Part shown: one piece after another, positions 1 to 10,593 of the stretch
How positions within the stretch are numbered: the stretch's first letter is position 1
Layout of the letters: the number at the start of each line of letters is the position of its first letter
Origin: Linepithema humile
Lineage: Eukaryota > Arthropoda > Insecta > Hymenoptera > Formicidae
Direction: 5' to 3'
Length of the DNA stretch: 64,000 nucleotides
NCBI RefSeq assembly: GCF_040581485.1
Contig: NC_090131.1
Coordinates: 25,928,532 to 25,992,531 of the forward strand
Program-made: the position numbers and the translations under genes
Notes under the pieces: generated by a model
Seen by the model: the letters and a program-made list of their open reading frames with translations, nothing else
The model's database searches: none
Told to the model about the DNA's origin: nothing

Positions 1-831
1 TATGCCTTAAACACATCACTGTCACTGCAGGATCTATAAGCAAGGATATATAGACAAGGTATAGACGAGAAAAAGTATCGAAGAAGTTGAGATAACGCGC
101 GCGTTATATAATCTGCAAAAAAGATTATTTTTCTCGGAACTTTACTTTCTCATCATATCTCTACTTTTTCGATAGTGGTTTTATGTGAAAACATTGTCTA
201 TAAAATATTACAAAGAGCATCCGAAAAATTTTAGAAGTTTGATATTGTTTGCTTCGAAGTATGCAGCATTCTAAATGCTTATAATCGCGCGGTTCTACTT
301 CTGTGTGAGAGAAATCTATTTTCGGCTACCTTCATTTTATCTACACTCTCAGTCGGCTTTATTCAGCTTTATGTCCTCCTTGAAAGTTTTCAAGTTATAC
401 GAAGTGCTGATATTAGAGTGTTTGGAGCACCGAAAGTCCGCTGCGTAATGTTGAAACGAGTATATATATTTGTATACATGAGCGGCTGCGGTTGAAATAA
501 TTTTCTCGCCACAAAATCCATCAGATTTATTTCTTCGAAACTACGTAAAACTTCGCTTCCCTTGTTTCCTTCAAGGCAGTCGAAATACGCGAGACGCAGC
601 GTTGCGCAGCGTTGACTTAGAGCGAAATTTATCGGCATTTGCTGTACGGTTTAATCGCGGCTCGTTCACGTCTTTTTTCAACTTTCCCATTGTTTGCGGC
701 TGTCGATTGCGTTCTTCCCGATTGCCGCCAGAATTTGCATTGCGATAGAAATTATTCCGCCAAAGAGGTGACGCGCATCTGTTCATACAAAACCCTGAGA
801 TTAATCGGAAGCTGGCGGATATTTTAGTGCG

Positions 832-850
832 ATTATTATTATTATTATTA
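832..850. repeat. (ATT)n microsatellite
   Basis: About six ATT units in AT-rich DNA downstream (in gene direction) of prominin-like exon 7, probably inside an intron. The rest of 25-1507 shows no recognisable gene. A phase-0 piece bounded by CTTGTAG and GGG|GTAAGA lies at about 1308-1357 on the minus strand, but it does not fit exon 7's phase. Confidence 0.8.
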
Positions 851-1507
851 TAAACCCAAATTAATTTCTTTTTATTACACATTAAAATTTTTATCATGCA
901 AAAATTCTCTTCAATTTAATTAAAAGCAAAGTGCAAAGAAAGAAAGAGACTATAAGAAACACACAATGTGTATACATCTTCGTGTTCCGTGAATTAGCGA
1001 GTTACGCTGTGAAATAGCAATTATTCGTGTCATTTATTACCGTCTTTAGCGGAGCGCCGTGAGCCATTTATTAAGCTTAACTCGCGTCATCTCGCATAAC
1101 ATCTGGAGAAACCTGGCGGTGAAGGGACTAATTTAGTTTTCTTCAGGGACGCGAGCTCTCTTTGGAGCTCTCGCGGAGTTTCCGCGCTGAAGTGTCGTCG
1201 CGATTTCAACGCGTCGCTGCGCGTGCCATAACGTATTGTAATACGTGGCATCAATGTCGAAAAGTTTTCTGACGCTATAGTGCATCGTTCTCCCTCTCCT
1301 CCACTTCTTACCCCCTCATTTCGGTCCTCCTCAGCCATAGTTACACGCTCAACTAAATTCTACAAGAGTCTACGTTTGCAACTCTCCCGAGACACGCTCG
1401 ATTGCAACCGGTTTGTATCGAAAAAAGCTCACTATTGAGAATGCCAGTCTCACGACTCTTTTTCCGATATAATATCAATTCGGAGAATGGAACCGTGAAT
1501 ATTCTAC

Positions 1508-1647
1508 CTACGGTTACGAGTATCCAGCGTAGTCCGGGCGATGTGATGTGGTACGTGGAGGTACTCTCCGCGAGTCTGGCGTCCTGCCTCAGTCAAATTT
1601 TCCCGACTACTGCTCCGTAGACGCAGCAAACGATCGTCTCTCAGTAG
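1508..1647 (-). CDS. Prominin-like exon 7: extracellular loop 1, last exon identified
   Basis: Excellent acceptor (CTGTCTTTTGCAG), donor TAG|GTAGAA, 46 codons plus AG. It starts in phase 0, as exon 6 requires, and reads LLRDDRLLRLRSSSRENLTE, then AGRQTRGEYLHVPHHIARTT and LDTRNR. The sequon NLT suits an extracellular domain. The helical stretch ending in a His/Pro-containing turn resembles the later part of prominin loop 1. No convincing exon 8 was found in 25-1507. The next exon is probably outside the window or starts at its very edge. Confidence 0.72.
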
Positions 1648-4600
1648 CTGCAAAAGACAGTATACAGGATTCCTCAGAAAAAACAGATCGGATTTTAGTG
1701 ATCTTTTGGTTATTTTGGGGTTAATTTTTTTGCAACTATGGTGTTGTTAAGCATTAATTTGTTTTGAAGCGAAAAACTTTAAACAAGCGAGTAGATTACA
1801 AAAGTTCTTCAGTTAATTTAAAATAAACTAGGTTTTACTTTATCAGAGTTTGTTAGTTGAGGCTTAGTTACAAGCATGTGCAGTAATAAAAATCTGAAAA
1901 TTGAAACAAATGATCTCTCTTGATAATTTCCGTTGTAAAAAAAATCCACTGCAAGTATCGTCATACAAATTTTATTGGTCTATTCTGAAACAACCTGTAC
2001 GGAAAATATAAGAATAAAGTTGCTCATACGAAGATTGAAAAGTGCATCGCGATATCATATTGATGATTAAAAAATTGCCTGAAATGGTAAGTCTAATAAT
2101 TGTTAGGAAATTATTTTTTATTCAATACAAAAATAGCATAATTATAAATTTAAAAAAATATATATAAATTTATATATTTTTTCAAAGCATCGATATTAAG
2201 AAGTTCTTTAAAAAAACTTATATCTAAAAAAATTTCGAGAATGGATAATGGATTGAAATGGAAATTGCACGAGAAAAACATTACGCGTAAAGTGATTGCG
2301 TTCATTCAATAGCAATAAGAAGACGTACTTGAAAGTGTTTACGTGTATGCGTGAAGGGGCGTTTCATGAACAACAAAAGATGGAAATCCTCGAAAAGTTT
2401 CTGCCGCAGCACAAGCTTTAAGTTGCCGATCTAAATTATTACTATTTTTAACTAGAAGTTGATAGACTTTTTAAGTACAGTAAAGTATAAAACTTCACTA
2501 AACAAGATGGAAGAATAAAAATTATACGAAATGCTACGAAAACCCGTGGTTGCAGCTTACCATTGAATATAACATTTTGCGTAATTAATTAACATAGCAA
2601 TAAAAGTGTAAAAATAAACACGGAACAAGTAAAACATGTTAAAAGCAGAATCGGAAAAATAGTAAATACTGATATAATTGTTGAGTGCAATTTTAACTTA
2701 AATTTCGAGAAATAATAAAAGTTAAACATCGTCATAATCATTGAGTAAACAAATGCTAGCCGCAACTGTTGTTAAACTTGTCGATTGCATTTTACTCATC
2801 CGCCCGTATTTATTCAGATATATTTTGCAGCATCCCACGCATGAAATATTCACACGCAAGCGAAACAAAAATGCCGCTGCGAGTCGAAACGCTCGCACCG
2901 CCGAACGGATCCCAGAATCCGTTAGAATGGACGTCGATCGTAAAGTTTATTCACCCGCTCTATCCGTAGATCCAGACGAATCCCCGAAGAGTCAATGACA
3001 GCACAAAGAGAACGATCTGGACCCGAGCATGCTCTCACCGTACCTTCCAAGTCCCGCCGTATCTCGTCCGTTTCCCTACTCAATTCCAATCCGAGTTCGT
3101 GAGCTCTCTCACCCTCCCTGAGTAAAGATTCGGTCCTGGCAGATAACTCTTGTGTGGCTGAAACGCGCGATACGGCACCATTAACGACGTGTATATCCTG
3201 TATATTCACTGTTCTTACCATCGCTAACACCTTCAGAAACCCGGCATGGAAGTTGCCTAAGTGTGTAGCGCGAAAGTCGAACCTACTAAAATTATATCTG
3301 TTCCACAACTTCTGTTTCAAATTCCGAGGAAGATTATCGTTAACACTTGTTGAATACAGTGCTCATTTATTAATGAGGAGTAAATTTGAATTATAATTAC
3401 AATAAACACGAATTAACAATATTACGCGCCTGATATGAGACATCTCCGCAATTTAAGAACCACGTGTATTTATTGTATTTTTGTCGTCTGATAATCCAGA
3501 TTAATAGCGTTAATAATCTCGAAACAAACTTTCGACATACTGGGTGCTCAAATAGGCTATCAAACTATTAGCCAGCAACTAAAAGTAATAACGCACGGTG
3601 TAACGAAGCAATTTATAAGACGCCGCTATTCGCCATTTACATGTTAGACATCGTCTGCACTGATGGGGAATATACGACAGCGATAGCACGCCGTATCGTG
3701 TCTCCGAGCACTTACCGCTGTAACAGGTTTTCGTTACTTGAATTAATTCGCTACAAACGCACACCGTCGCGGCAAGTGCGGCTCTCGATTCGTGCCTATG
3801 TCTTTAGCCGAAGTATATAGCGTGTACTGCAAATTTGCGTCCTGTACGCTGCGCGGAATTCAAAAGGGAAAGTTGAAGAAGCTGTAGCATCATAACGCAC
3901 ATATACATTGTTGCTATTAATTTAGAAATACATTTGAGAATAATCATAATATCGAATAATTATCATGCGACAATTCAAACAGCAAAGTTTAAGGAACTTC
4001 TTGTAATTAAAATTTTTTTCTAATTAAAACTTTCAGGCGGCGCAACTTTGCCTTTCTTGTTTATGTTACCTGAATATCGGTAACCCGCCATTTATCCTGA
4101 ATTTTACTCCGCAGCGCTCTATTTTTCGGAGATTCTAATAAATTGTACCGTTAATTGAAACAAGCTAACTTTTCGGTGCAAGCAAGGACACTTAAGTGGC
4201 TTCAAGAAACAATAACTTGCTCTTTTCTTTTGCTAAAATTGTGTAAATGAAGGGGGTATTATGATTATTGGAACACCCGATGTAGAGTACTAAATATAGC
4301 GTACACGTATGATACACATACAGTGATTATGCGAGGGGGAGAGAGTTGCCCGAAAGGAGATAGCAAGAGACTCGTAGTTGCGGTAGTACCTGCTAATTTA
4401 GTTAGTATACTGTTAGTAACTTAGTACCGTGACTAAGTGACACTCTAGGTCGAGGAGGTCACTTAACGGCAGAGAGTTCACTTGAAGACCGAATAACCTT
4501 ACCAGAAACAACCCTAAACCACCCGTGACGCCGAGTAAATTTGTGGTCCCGAAAGTAGCGTTTACATGTGTACAGACGGATTAATTACACACGCTCAATT

Positions 4601-7600
4601 AGTTAGACGATATCAGACACTCGAGATCAAATGCGAACTTATTAGCACGAAGTGCACTCGAAATGCTCAAACTAATTGGAATTGATGTTCTCCATTTTTT
4701 TCATTAAAGTAATTTGTTCATTAGCGTTTAATATCGATAAAGTTTTAATCCGCGCGATTTAATATGAAAATCGTTCTATTGAAACGTTAAATCTTCGACA
4801 TTGAATAAACGGTGTTGTATGATGCACCACAGGATATGATGAAACTACAGGAGTCGTCAAATTTATTGTGACCACGCGCAGCTCGCGAGGCAATGAGTGA
4901 ACGACGCGGTCGCTCCTCCACGCGAAACATACATTTCGACGCATAAATTAATATACGTAGGACGAGTACGACGTGTAGATATTGCGGTTATGAATATGCA
5001 AACATTCCGGCGCAATGCCGCCACGCCGCTCTAACAAACGAACTATAATATTGGCACCGGATATTCCCCGCGTTATCCTTTGCAGTTAAAGTTCAAGTTA
5101 CGAAGGATACCAATTTCTCAGAGAATTTTATAAGTTATAAAAGTGTAATAAGTTTTTACCGCTATTGTCAGATGTAGTCATAAGATATGGGAACTTAATA
5201 TCGTGATCACTTGAGATTCTATGTCGTAAAATTTTGACAGAGTTACACTGTAAAAAAATTCGGTAAATTTACAATATTTATTTAGTGTATTTTGTTATTT
5301 ATTATGTAATCATTACATCTTATTTGTGTAAATTTATTGAATTTTTTTTACAATGTACGCTGAATTTAGAAATTTTAAAAATTATATGTAATTTAAAAAA
5401 TTGAAAACGGCATAAAATTGCGTTAATATAATTTTGATATTCTGTATATTAATCTTTTTTTTCTCATTTTCTTTAATTCTTTTTATTATATAATTTACCA
5501 TTTGCCAGATCAACTAGTGCGTCCAATGCTACGTCGAGGCCAGTCTCGGCTGACAATTCCGCCTGCACAGGTCTGCCCAATAATTCCTCGACATCTGCAA
5601 AACACGAGACACTATTTTATGTGCTTGCCTATATTCCACAAATATTCCATTAACGTACAGACATTACGCATGCACATACAAACAACGAATATCACAGGCG
5701 CAATCCGCTTGACTTTTTAGGACATTTTAGGTAATACATTTTCGTCCCGTCAAAGAGATTTCTGTCAATCAAAGTCACAAAAATCCCGTGAGAGCACAAA
5801 ATTATTAAAATATCAAACCAAAATAGATAAAGGGCGATGGGGCGCACGTTAAAAATGGACCATGATCGCCTCGGGCTAACGAACAACCATGTGACATCCA
5901 TGTAGTATATAGATGCGAGCGACATTGTAAATCCAGTCACGTCGGTGCGTGGCAGTAATAATTTATCCACCCTGTATCCGCGTTGGTTATCGTCATCTGA
6001 TAGGAATTTCAGGCCAATGCAGGTGGCTTGATAATACAGGGTCTTTGATGGTAACGCGGAAAATTTTTCGCAACAATTAAAAATGCATATCTCGCTTTGA
6101 AACAAGGGATTGACATAAAAATTTGAGGACAGATGACTGAAAATATGCATCGGTATAAACAATATCTAAAAAAACTTGTTTAATTTGCGGCACCTATCGA
6201 TCTCGGCAATTCTATCTTATGATACACGCTTTTCGTATATAAACAGTCGAAAGAAGCCACACAGTCACGTTGTCGATAAACCGTATCGTTGTCGTTCGAC
6301 TTGGCGTGCAGTACGTGATCTGAAATCTAGACGGTAGCGTGTATGCGCAGGCTTTGTGCTGGCAAACGCGCATAATGCCCATGGTTGCATTGCACTAACG
6401 AGCCCAATTTGCTCGAAGGTTGTTAACGTGTCAGCGACGATGGACCCATTACGCTACGATTATAGACTGCCGATAGCTCTCATTAGACGCCTATGCGTCT
6501 CTCGTCATGAGAAACGTCATTAGAAAATCGTGCCGGACATTGGCGCTTGGCACATCAATAATTTGCCCGTTCAATCTACGAACCGCCGACCATTGTCGAG
6601 AAGATGGATTGATAAATCCAAAATTACTGTTAATTTGATATAAGCTGTGCAACATATTATTTTTATCTTTTTCAACTAATTATTAATTTTTAAATTAAAT
6701 CCGTAAATCCGCTTTTACAAGACAGATTAAGATTTAATTTTCTTATCTGTTTAAGCAATTAAGTAACTCCCGAGATCAGAAAATTTTAAATTGTTAATAG
6801 TGTAATCATAAAAATATAAAAAAGGCGCACACAATTTTTTTCCCGACAGAAAATTATTTTAATTATTACCTTATTACATATTTTTCCCGCAATGCTATAG
6901 AGACGCAAGTTTAATCAATTTAATCGTTATGTCATTTGCAGCAAATAAAATTATTACATATGTGCAAGCGAAAAATGATATAGAACATAAAATATCTACC
7001 GGTTATTTTGTGAGAGTACGGTTAAAAATATTCCAATCTACCGGTAAACGAATGGACGTATCGTGTAAATATAAATGTGTTTATAAGTCAAGCGTTATAC
7101 ATCATCCGTCATTTAACTAAAAATATTTCTGCTTGCCACATACAGTAAATTACTCTGTCGTGATATCGCGTAGAAAATGAATAAAAAATAATCGGACAAA
7201 ACAAAAGCTTTTAAAAATTTAAATACTATAATTTCATGTTTACCTTTGTCAGATTTCATTAACTGCAAATATTAAAAACTCAATGACCTAATATTGTTCC
7301 TCATTATTCATATATTTATTTATTTTGCTTAAAAAACAATTATATATTGTTCAAGTATTTACGATGTCAATTGCGATATAATTTTTCATCGAAAAATTTG
7401 ATGATAGTTTAGCTTTAAACTAATTCTGAAGTGATAATGCAATTTGATTGATATATAAATGTCGGATTTATGCATGTCATTTTCGATTGACGGTTCAAGT
7501 TTCTTCCATTTGTCGTGTTAAACGGTCGAGCAATGTTAAACCGTTCGTTTGCAGCCACATTTGCGGTCACGTTCGTGCGCGTGGTAAAATTGATTAAAAC

Positions 7601-10593
7601 CGGGATCGCGTAGACCATTTTAACGCTGAATACGAGCCTACGGGTTTAGTGGGAAGAGTTAGCCAGTTTGCGGCTACGTTTCAAGAATCAAGAGCAGGGA
7701 GTCGCTTACAACTGAGTGCTATGTTGCATCAAAGTAGTGGAGTTCCAGCAATCGAACCGCAAGCGGTTCTCCGCTTTCCACACTTGACCTCCTCCGGAAA
7801 TTAGTTAATCGGCTGCGAGCTGTATTTTCTATTGCCACTAACAGTTACGTTACAAAGCAATCTCTTTTTTTCAAGTATTTTTTTTTCTCAACTAAAGAAA
7901 AAATGTTTTCTTAAAGAAAAAACGAAAAACTAAGAGCGTCATTTAAATGTTAAAAATGCGCAACTTCTATTGAAAGATTCTATTTATCTCATTTTAAGCA
8001 TTTTGTATAATACTTTCAAGTGAGTATCTTTTTAAAGCTCTCGCATTATATAATTTTATTATTTCTTTTTTCTTAATTCCTAGTTTCTCGTGTCTTTTTG
8101 ATACTTTTCACGTCGACCGTAACGAGCGAAGGTAAAAAGTCTGGAAGAAGCAGCACACTTAAAACAGAGCGCAATTATAGCAACTCCGACGTGGATACGT
8201 TTCTGTTGATAGTAACGATAAGAGGATGTTCGGTAAGCGCCTCAGGATTTCGCGTCTGTTGTTGTTAGTATTGTTAAAGTGTAAAAGTGGGTTTCGCACC
8301 CCGTCTTTATTAGACGCGACAAAATGGAGCACTGTTTTTGCCCGAAGAACTTTCCGCGTTTAGTGTCTTAATACTGCGAGAAAGAAAATTTCACTCACTG
8401 TCCAGATCGGCGAGAATCGCCTCGCTGGCCACGTCCAGGCTCCTCGTGAGGCACTTTCGTAACTGCGACGTGGTGTCCGCATGGTAGTCCTTTAAATCCT
8501 GCAACGCCGTCTCCACTGCCGTAGGAAGCTTTCCGATCCCCGCCGTCACCGCCTCGTTGCATATTATCATCGTCACCATGCAAGACCTTGGAGCCACGCG
8601 CGAAGGATTATGAATAACGTAGTGAGTGCTTACTTTAGGTAAAAGGTTTTCCGGCGTCGCGATAAGACGAATAGCCACCTTACTTAGATCTCTTCTCTCG
8701 CCCGCCTAACTTCATTTGTACGCGCCGCACTTCTTCATCCAATATTAAGTCATATTGTAATTGTTGTGAATATTTGTAAAAAAATAATCATTAACTTCTT
8801 TCGCGTACAGTTTTAATTTTTTGACTGTCATTGAAAGTCACTCGGAATAAAACGACGTAAATGTAGATTTGCAAAGAGACGTATTAGGATTATTTCAACA
8901 AGTTATCATACAAGTTAACGTAATTGTAGGAATTTTATCACTGCTAAATTCGCGACGATTACATACTCACGGAACGTAATCAAGAAGGACGGAAGAATCT
9001 GAGAACATGAGTAGGGTTGGAAGTGGAGGTAATAAGTTTTCAGAGCGGCGTCTAAGAACGGAGAATCGTCATAGGTCCTACCCGAGTATAAAGGCGAGAA
9101 CGCCGAGGAGAAATGCGAGAACACCGGGATACCGAGACGGTTTGTAATCCTCTCTGATTGGACGACAGGCGAGCCAAAGTTCCATGCAAGGTATTATGCA
9201 GGCCAGTACGCAGCACACGCCTACTAAGCCGAGGAAAGCTGCTTCCACGTGCACAGACTGTAAAAGTTAGAACGAGAGGCTTGTCAGAAACTTAACAGTA
9301 GCATCTGCGCGATATCGGATCGCGAAAATTATGTATCGCGTACGTCGGATCGCGCGCCGCAAGAAATTCTCTTCCTTAAATTGAGACGGAAGCATCGGGA
9401 GCTCTCGACTGCGAGACTTTAATGGATGATGCTACCTTTAATAATCCGCTCCATCAATTGCCGGCAGCTAAATATTTCTGTACTCCCAACACGATTTTGC
9501 CTTACCTGCGAGATCAATTTAGTGGCGCTTATGCGATTTTCCACGGCGTCCGTTAATAGATCTGTAACGAGCGAGAAGAATTATAATTCTCTCTCTGCAT
9601 CGCTAATTGCAAGTATAGCGCTAATAGTTTGATAGCGCGCCGAGAGATCTATTAAGCTTGAATTACTCGGCGAACCGAGAGAGATATCAAATTGTCGGAT
9701 AAAACGTGAATAAATTGGTGCGTTAATAATGTGCAATATTTGACGAATTAAATAAAAAAAGACCGATGCTTTCTCTTTTTGTAGCGGTATCAATTTGATG
9801 TATTGATGGTTATTGATTTCTGTTTTTCACACAAATGAAAAATTTTTTTATTAAGATTCGCAATTATCTATAAAAATTAATAAACCATTAATTGAAAATA
9901 TATTTAACGTATACTCGAGCGTATAAATCGAGCTTTGTAGCGTTTCATGTGTGACAAATATTTTTTTTTCCTTTTTTTTATAAAATTGCTTTGTATGAAT
10001 TATCGACATGGCCGGACAGTTTGCGAAACAGTGACTATTTGATTTAAAAATGAATATGTTGAAAAATGTATATTTTTAACAAAAAAAACATACAAAAGAG
10101 AGCGTCACAAAAACAAAGCGCGCGGAAACCTCTTACAATCGTTTTATACTTTACCGATGGGTAGATCGTAAGGTTGCACGATAGATAAAAAGCCCCGGAG
10201 AAAATCGAAGACGAACCATCCCTTATCGAGATGCAAACTCGCCATCTTGTAACGCTCCTCCGTGGCAAATTTCGGGAATTTCAGCTTCGGTTTCACGTCC
10301 CAATCTTTGGGCGAGGTCAACGTCCGCGGATGCGACACGTTCGAGTTGTTCTTCGTACTGTCTACAAGCACGTCCGCCGCCATCATGTCCATCTTGCTCT
10401 CCCGCGTCTCGTTTGGGGAGCGAAGAATGAGCAAGCTGTCGGTGGTCGAGCAATTGTTACCGCTCGGGGTCGAATCAGTCGAGACTGACTCTTGAGCCGT
10501 GCACGCTCTCGAGCCAGCGGCAACCAGAAGGAATACTGCAAGTTTTTGTAATTTAAAGTAGATCTCGCTTTGCTGCTCACAAAGAGACAGCAT
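1508..10593 (-). CDS. Prominin-like (CD133 family) gene, 5' part, seven exons
   Basis: Gene-level span of a minus-strand gene cut by the left edge of the window. Prominins are pentaspan glycoproteins of plasma-membrane protrusions (microvilli, photoreceptor membranes in flies) that bind sterol-rich membrane. The joined exons give about 432 residues: signal peptide (about 14-30), extracellular stretch with four N-glycosylation sequons, the prominin-type motif FLRGFLSIVQPYD, TM1 (about 170-192), a short cytoplasmic loop (CRPIREDYKPSRY), TM2 (about 208-232), then a long polar, helix-rich extracellular loop. All six junctions have GT/AG ends and matching phases, which is strong evidence. Introns are 593, 248, 495, 2804, 2341 and 1307 bp. 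TM3-TM5 and the C-terminus are not in the window. Flies have more than one prominin gene and I cannot tell which is the orthologue. The family call rests on recognising the motif order, not on a search. Confidence 0.85.
2955..3157 (-). CDS. Prominin-like exon 6: extracellular loop 1 with a conserved-type Cys pair
   Basis: Acceptor GCGTTTCAG, donor CGG|GTGAAT, 67 complete codons. The carried-over G plus CC gives Ala, so the protein reads LVDLAN-A-TQELSARTESLLREGERA. The middle is strongly helical and charged. Two cysteines (RACSGPDRSLCAV) recall the paired Cys of the first extracellular loop in vertebrate prominins. Three other AGs lie upstream in the same open frame. The ACAG site 45 bases earlier also fits the phase, so a version longer by about 15 residues is possible. 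I prefer the TTTCAG site because its tract and the protein continuity are better. Confidence 0.78.
4320..4560. other. Short-hairpin-rich intronic segment
   Basis: Inside intron 5 of the prominin-like gene. The segment looks less AT-rich than its surroundings and carries overlapping short repeats of the TTAGTA/CTTAGTAC type. A perfect 8-bp stem lies at TAAGTGAC (4434-4441) and GTCACTTA (4458-4465). No coding frame stands out. It could be a fragment of an old mobile element, but I see no ends or protein remains to prove it. Confidence 0.3.
5499..5594 (-). CDS. Prominin-like exon 5: extracellular loop 1
   Basis: Acceptor GTTTTGCAG, donor ATG|GTAAAT, 96 nt. With A from exon 4 it reads N, then VEELLGRPVQAELSAETGLD and on to VALDALVDLAN plus one base. 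The polar, leucine-rich character matches the amphipathic helices of the first prominin extracellular loop. It sits in a 5.2-kb stretch between exons 4 and 6 that otherwise shows no coding signal. Phase matches on both sides. Confidence 0.8.
5960..6160. repeat. Possible mobile-element ends, inverted TACAGGGT pair
   Basis: Within intron 4 of the prominin-like gene. ACCCTGTA (5969-5976) and TACAGGGT (6035-6042) face away from each other, 58 bp apart. TACAGGGT-type ends are common in insect DNA transposons and related repeats. The 156-residue minus-strand frame spanning this block has no recognised domain and overlaps no splice-consistent exon. I read this as repeat-derived sequence, weakly supported. 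Confidence 0.3.
6180..8390. other. Remainder of prominin-like intron 4, no gene seen
   Basis: AT-rich intronic DNA with scattered GC-richer patches (6240-6600 and 7500-7800) but no protein-like frame or RNA gene that I can support. Confidence 0.6.
8399..8586 (-). CDS. Prominin-like exon 4: end of TM2 and start of extracellular loop 1
   Basis: Acceptor CTCCAAG|G, donor ACA|GTGAGT. One leading base completes Gly, followed by 62 codons beginning SCMVTMIICNEAVTAGIG, which finishes TM2 and moves outside. The remainder (AVETALQDLKDYHADTTSQL and on) is polar and likely helical, as in the first prominin extracellular loop. Without splicing the frame runs only a few codons past the donor to a stop. 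The true acceptor is inside the open frame, so its first 30 residues or so are intron. The exon ends in phase 1 and joins to exon 5. Confidence 0.82.
9082..9257 (-). CDS. Prominin-like exon 3: TM1, short cytoplasmic loop, start of TM2
   Basis: Acceptor TTTTACAG, donor GTAGGA, 58 codons plus GG. It begins SVHVEAAFLGLVGV and continues through a hydrophobic run to CMELWLACR: this is TM1, with cysteines at the inner face as is usual for prominins. A basic/polar loop (PIREDYKPSRY) follows, then YPGVLAFLLGVLAFIL, the first half of TM2. The frame would hit a TAG directly after the donor, so splicing here is needed. The GG left over completes a Gly codon with the first base of exon 4, which continues the hydrophobic segment. 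Confidence 0.85.
9506..9561 (-). CDS. Prominin-like exon 2 (56-nt small exon)
   Basis: A small exon between acceptor GTTACAG and donor CAG|GTAAGG. With the G carried over from exon 1 it reads D, then LLTDAVENRISATKLISQ, and ends in phase 0. It is too short to stand out as an open frame. I found it because exon 1 ends in phase 1 while exon 3 is read in phase 0, so a piece with two leading bases was required. In prominins the corresponding stretch links the VQPxD motif to TM1 with about 20-30 polar residues, and the length fits. Exact phase, good splice sites and fitting content make this secure for its size. Confidence 0.8.
10155..10593 (-). CDS. Prominin-like exon 1: start codon, signal peptide, N-terminal extracellular segment
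   Basis: Encodes 146 residues plus one base. The ATG at 10593 is the first in its frame after an upstream stop near 10630. Residues 14-30 form a hydrophobic signal-peptide core (KLAVFLLVAAGS). Sequons lie at Asn47 (NCS), Asn61 (NET), Asn82 (NNS) and Asn85 (NVS), fitting a secreted N-terminus. Residues 100-146 carry the conserved prominin-like end FLRGFLSIVQPYDLPI. The exon ends at ATCG with donor GTAAAG, leaving phase 1, which joins to the 56-nt exon 2. A TTGCAG near residue 19 could be an acceptor for an upstream exon, but its polypyrimidine tract is poor, so I keep the single-exon start. The start is less certain than the 3' half. Confidence 0.8.

Noticed and set aside
3158..3320. Upstream continuation of the exon 6 open frame (to the first Met)
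   Set aside because: Phase and protein continuity favour the acceptor before 3157. The upstream part reads through intron.
5692..6162. 156-residue minus-strand open frame with hydrophobic stretches
   Set aside because: No recognisable domain, lies within a prominin-like intron, cannot be joined in phase to neighbours, and contains repeat-end-like motifs.
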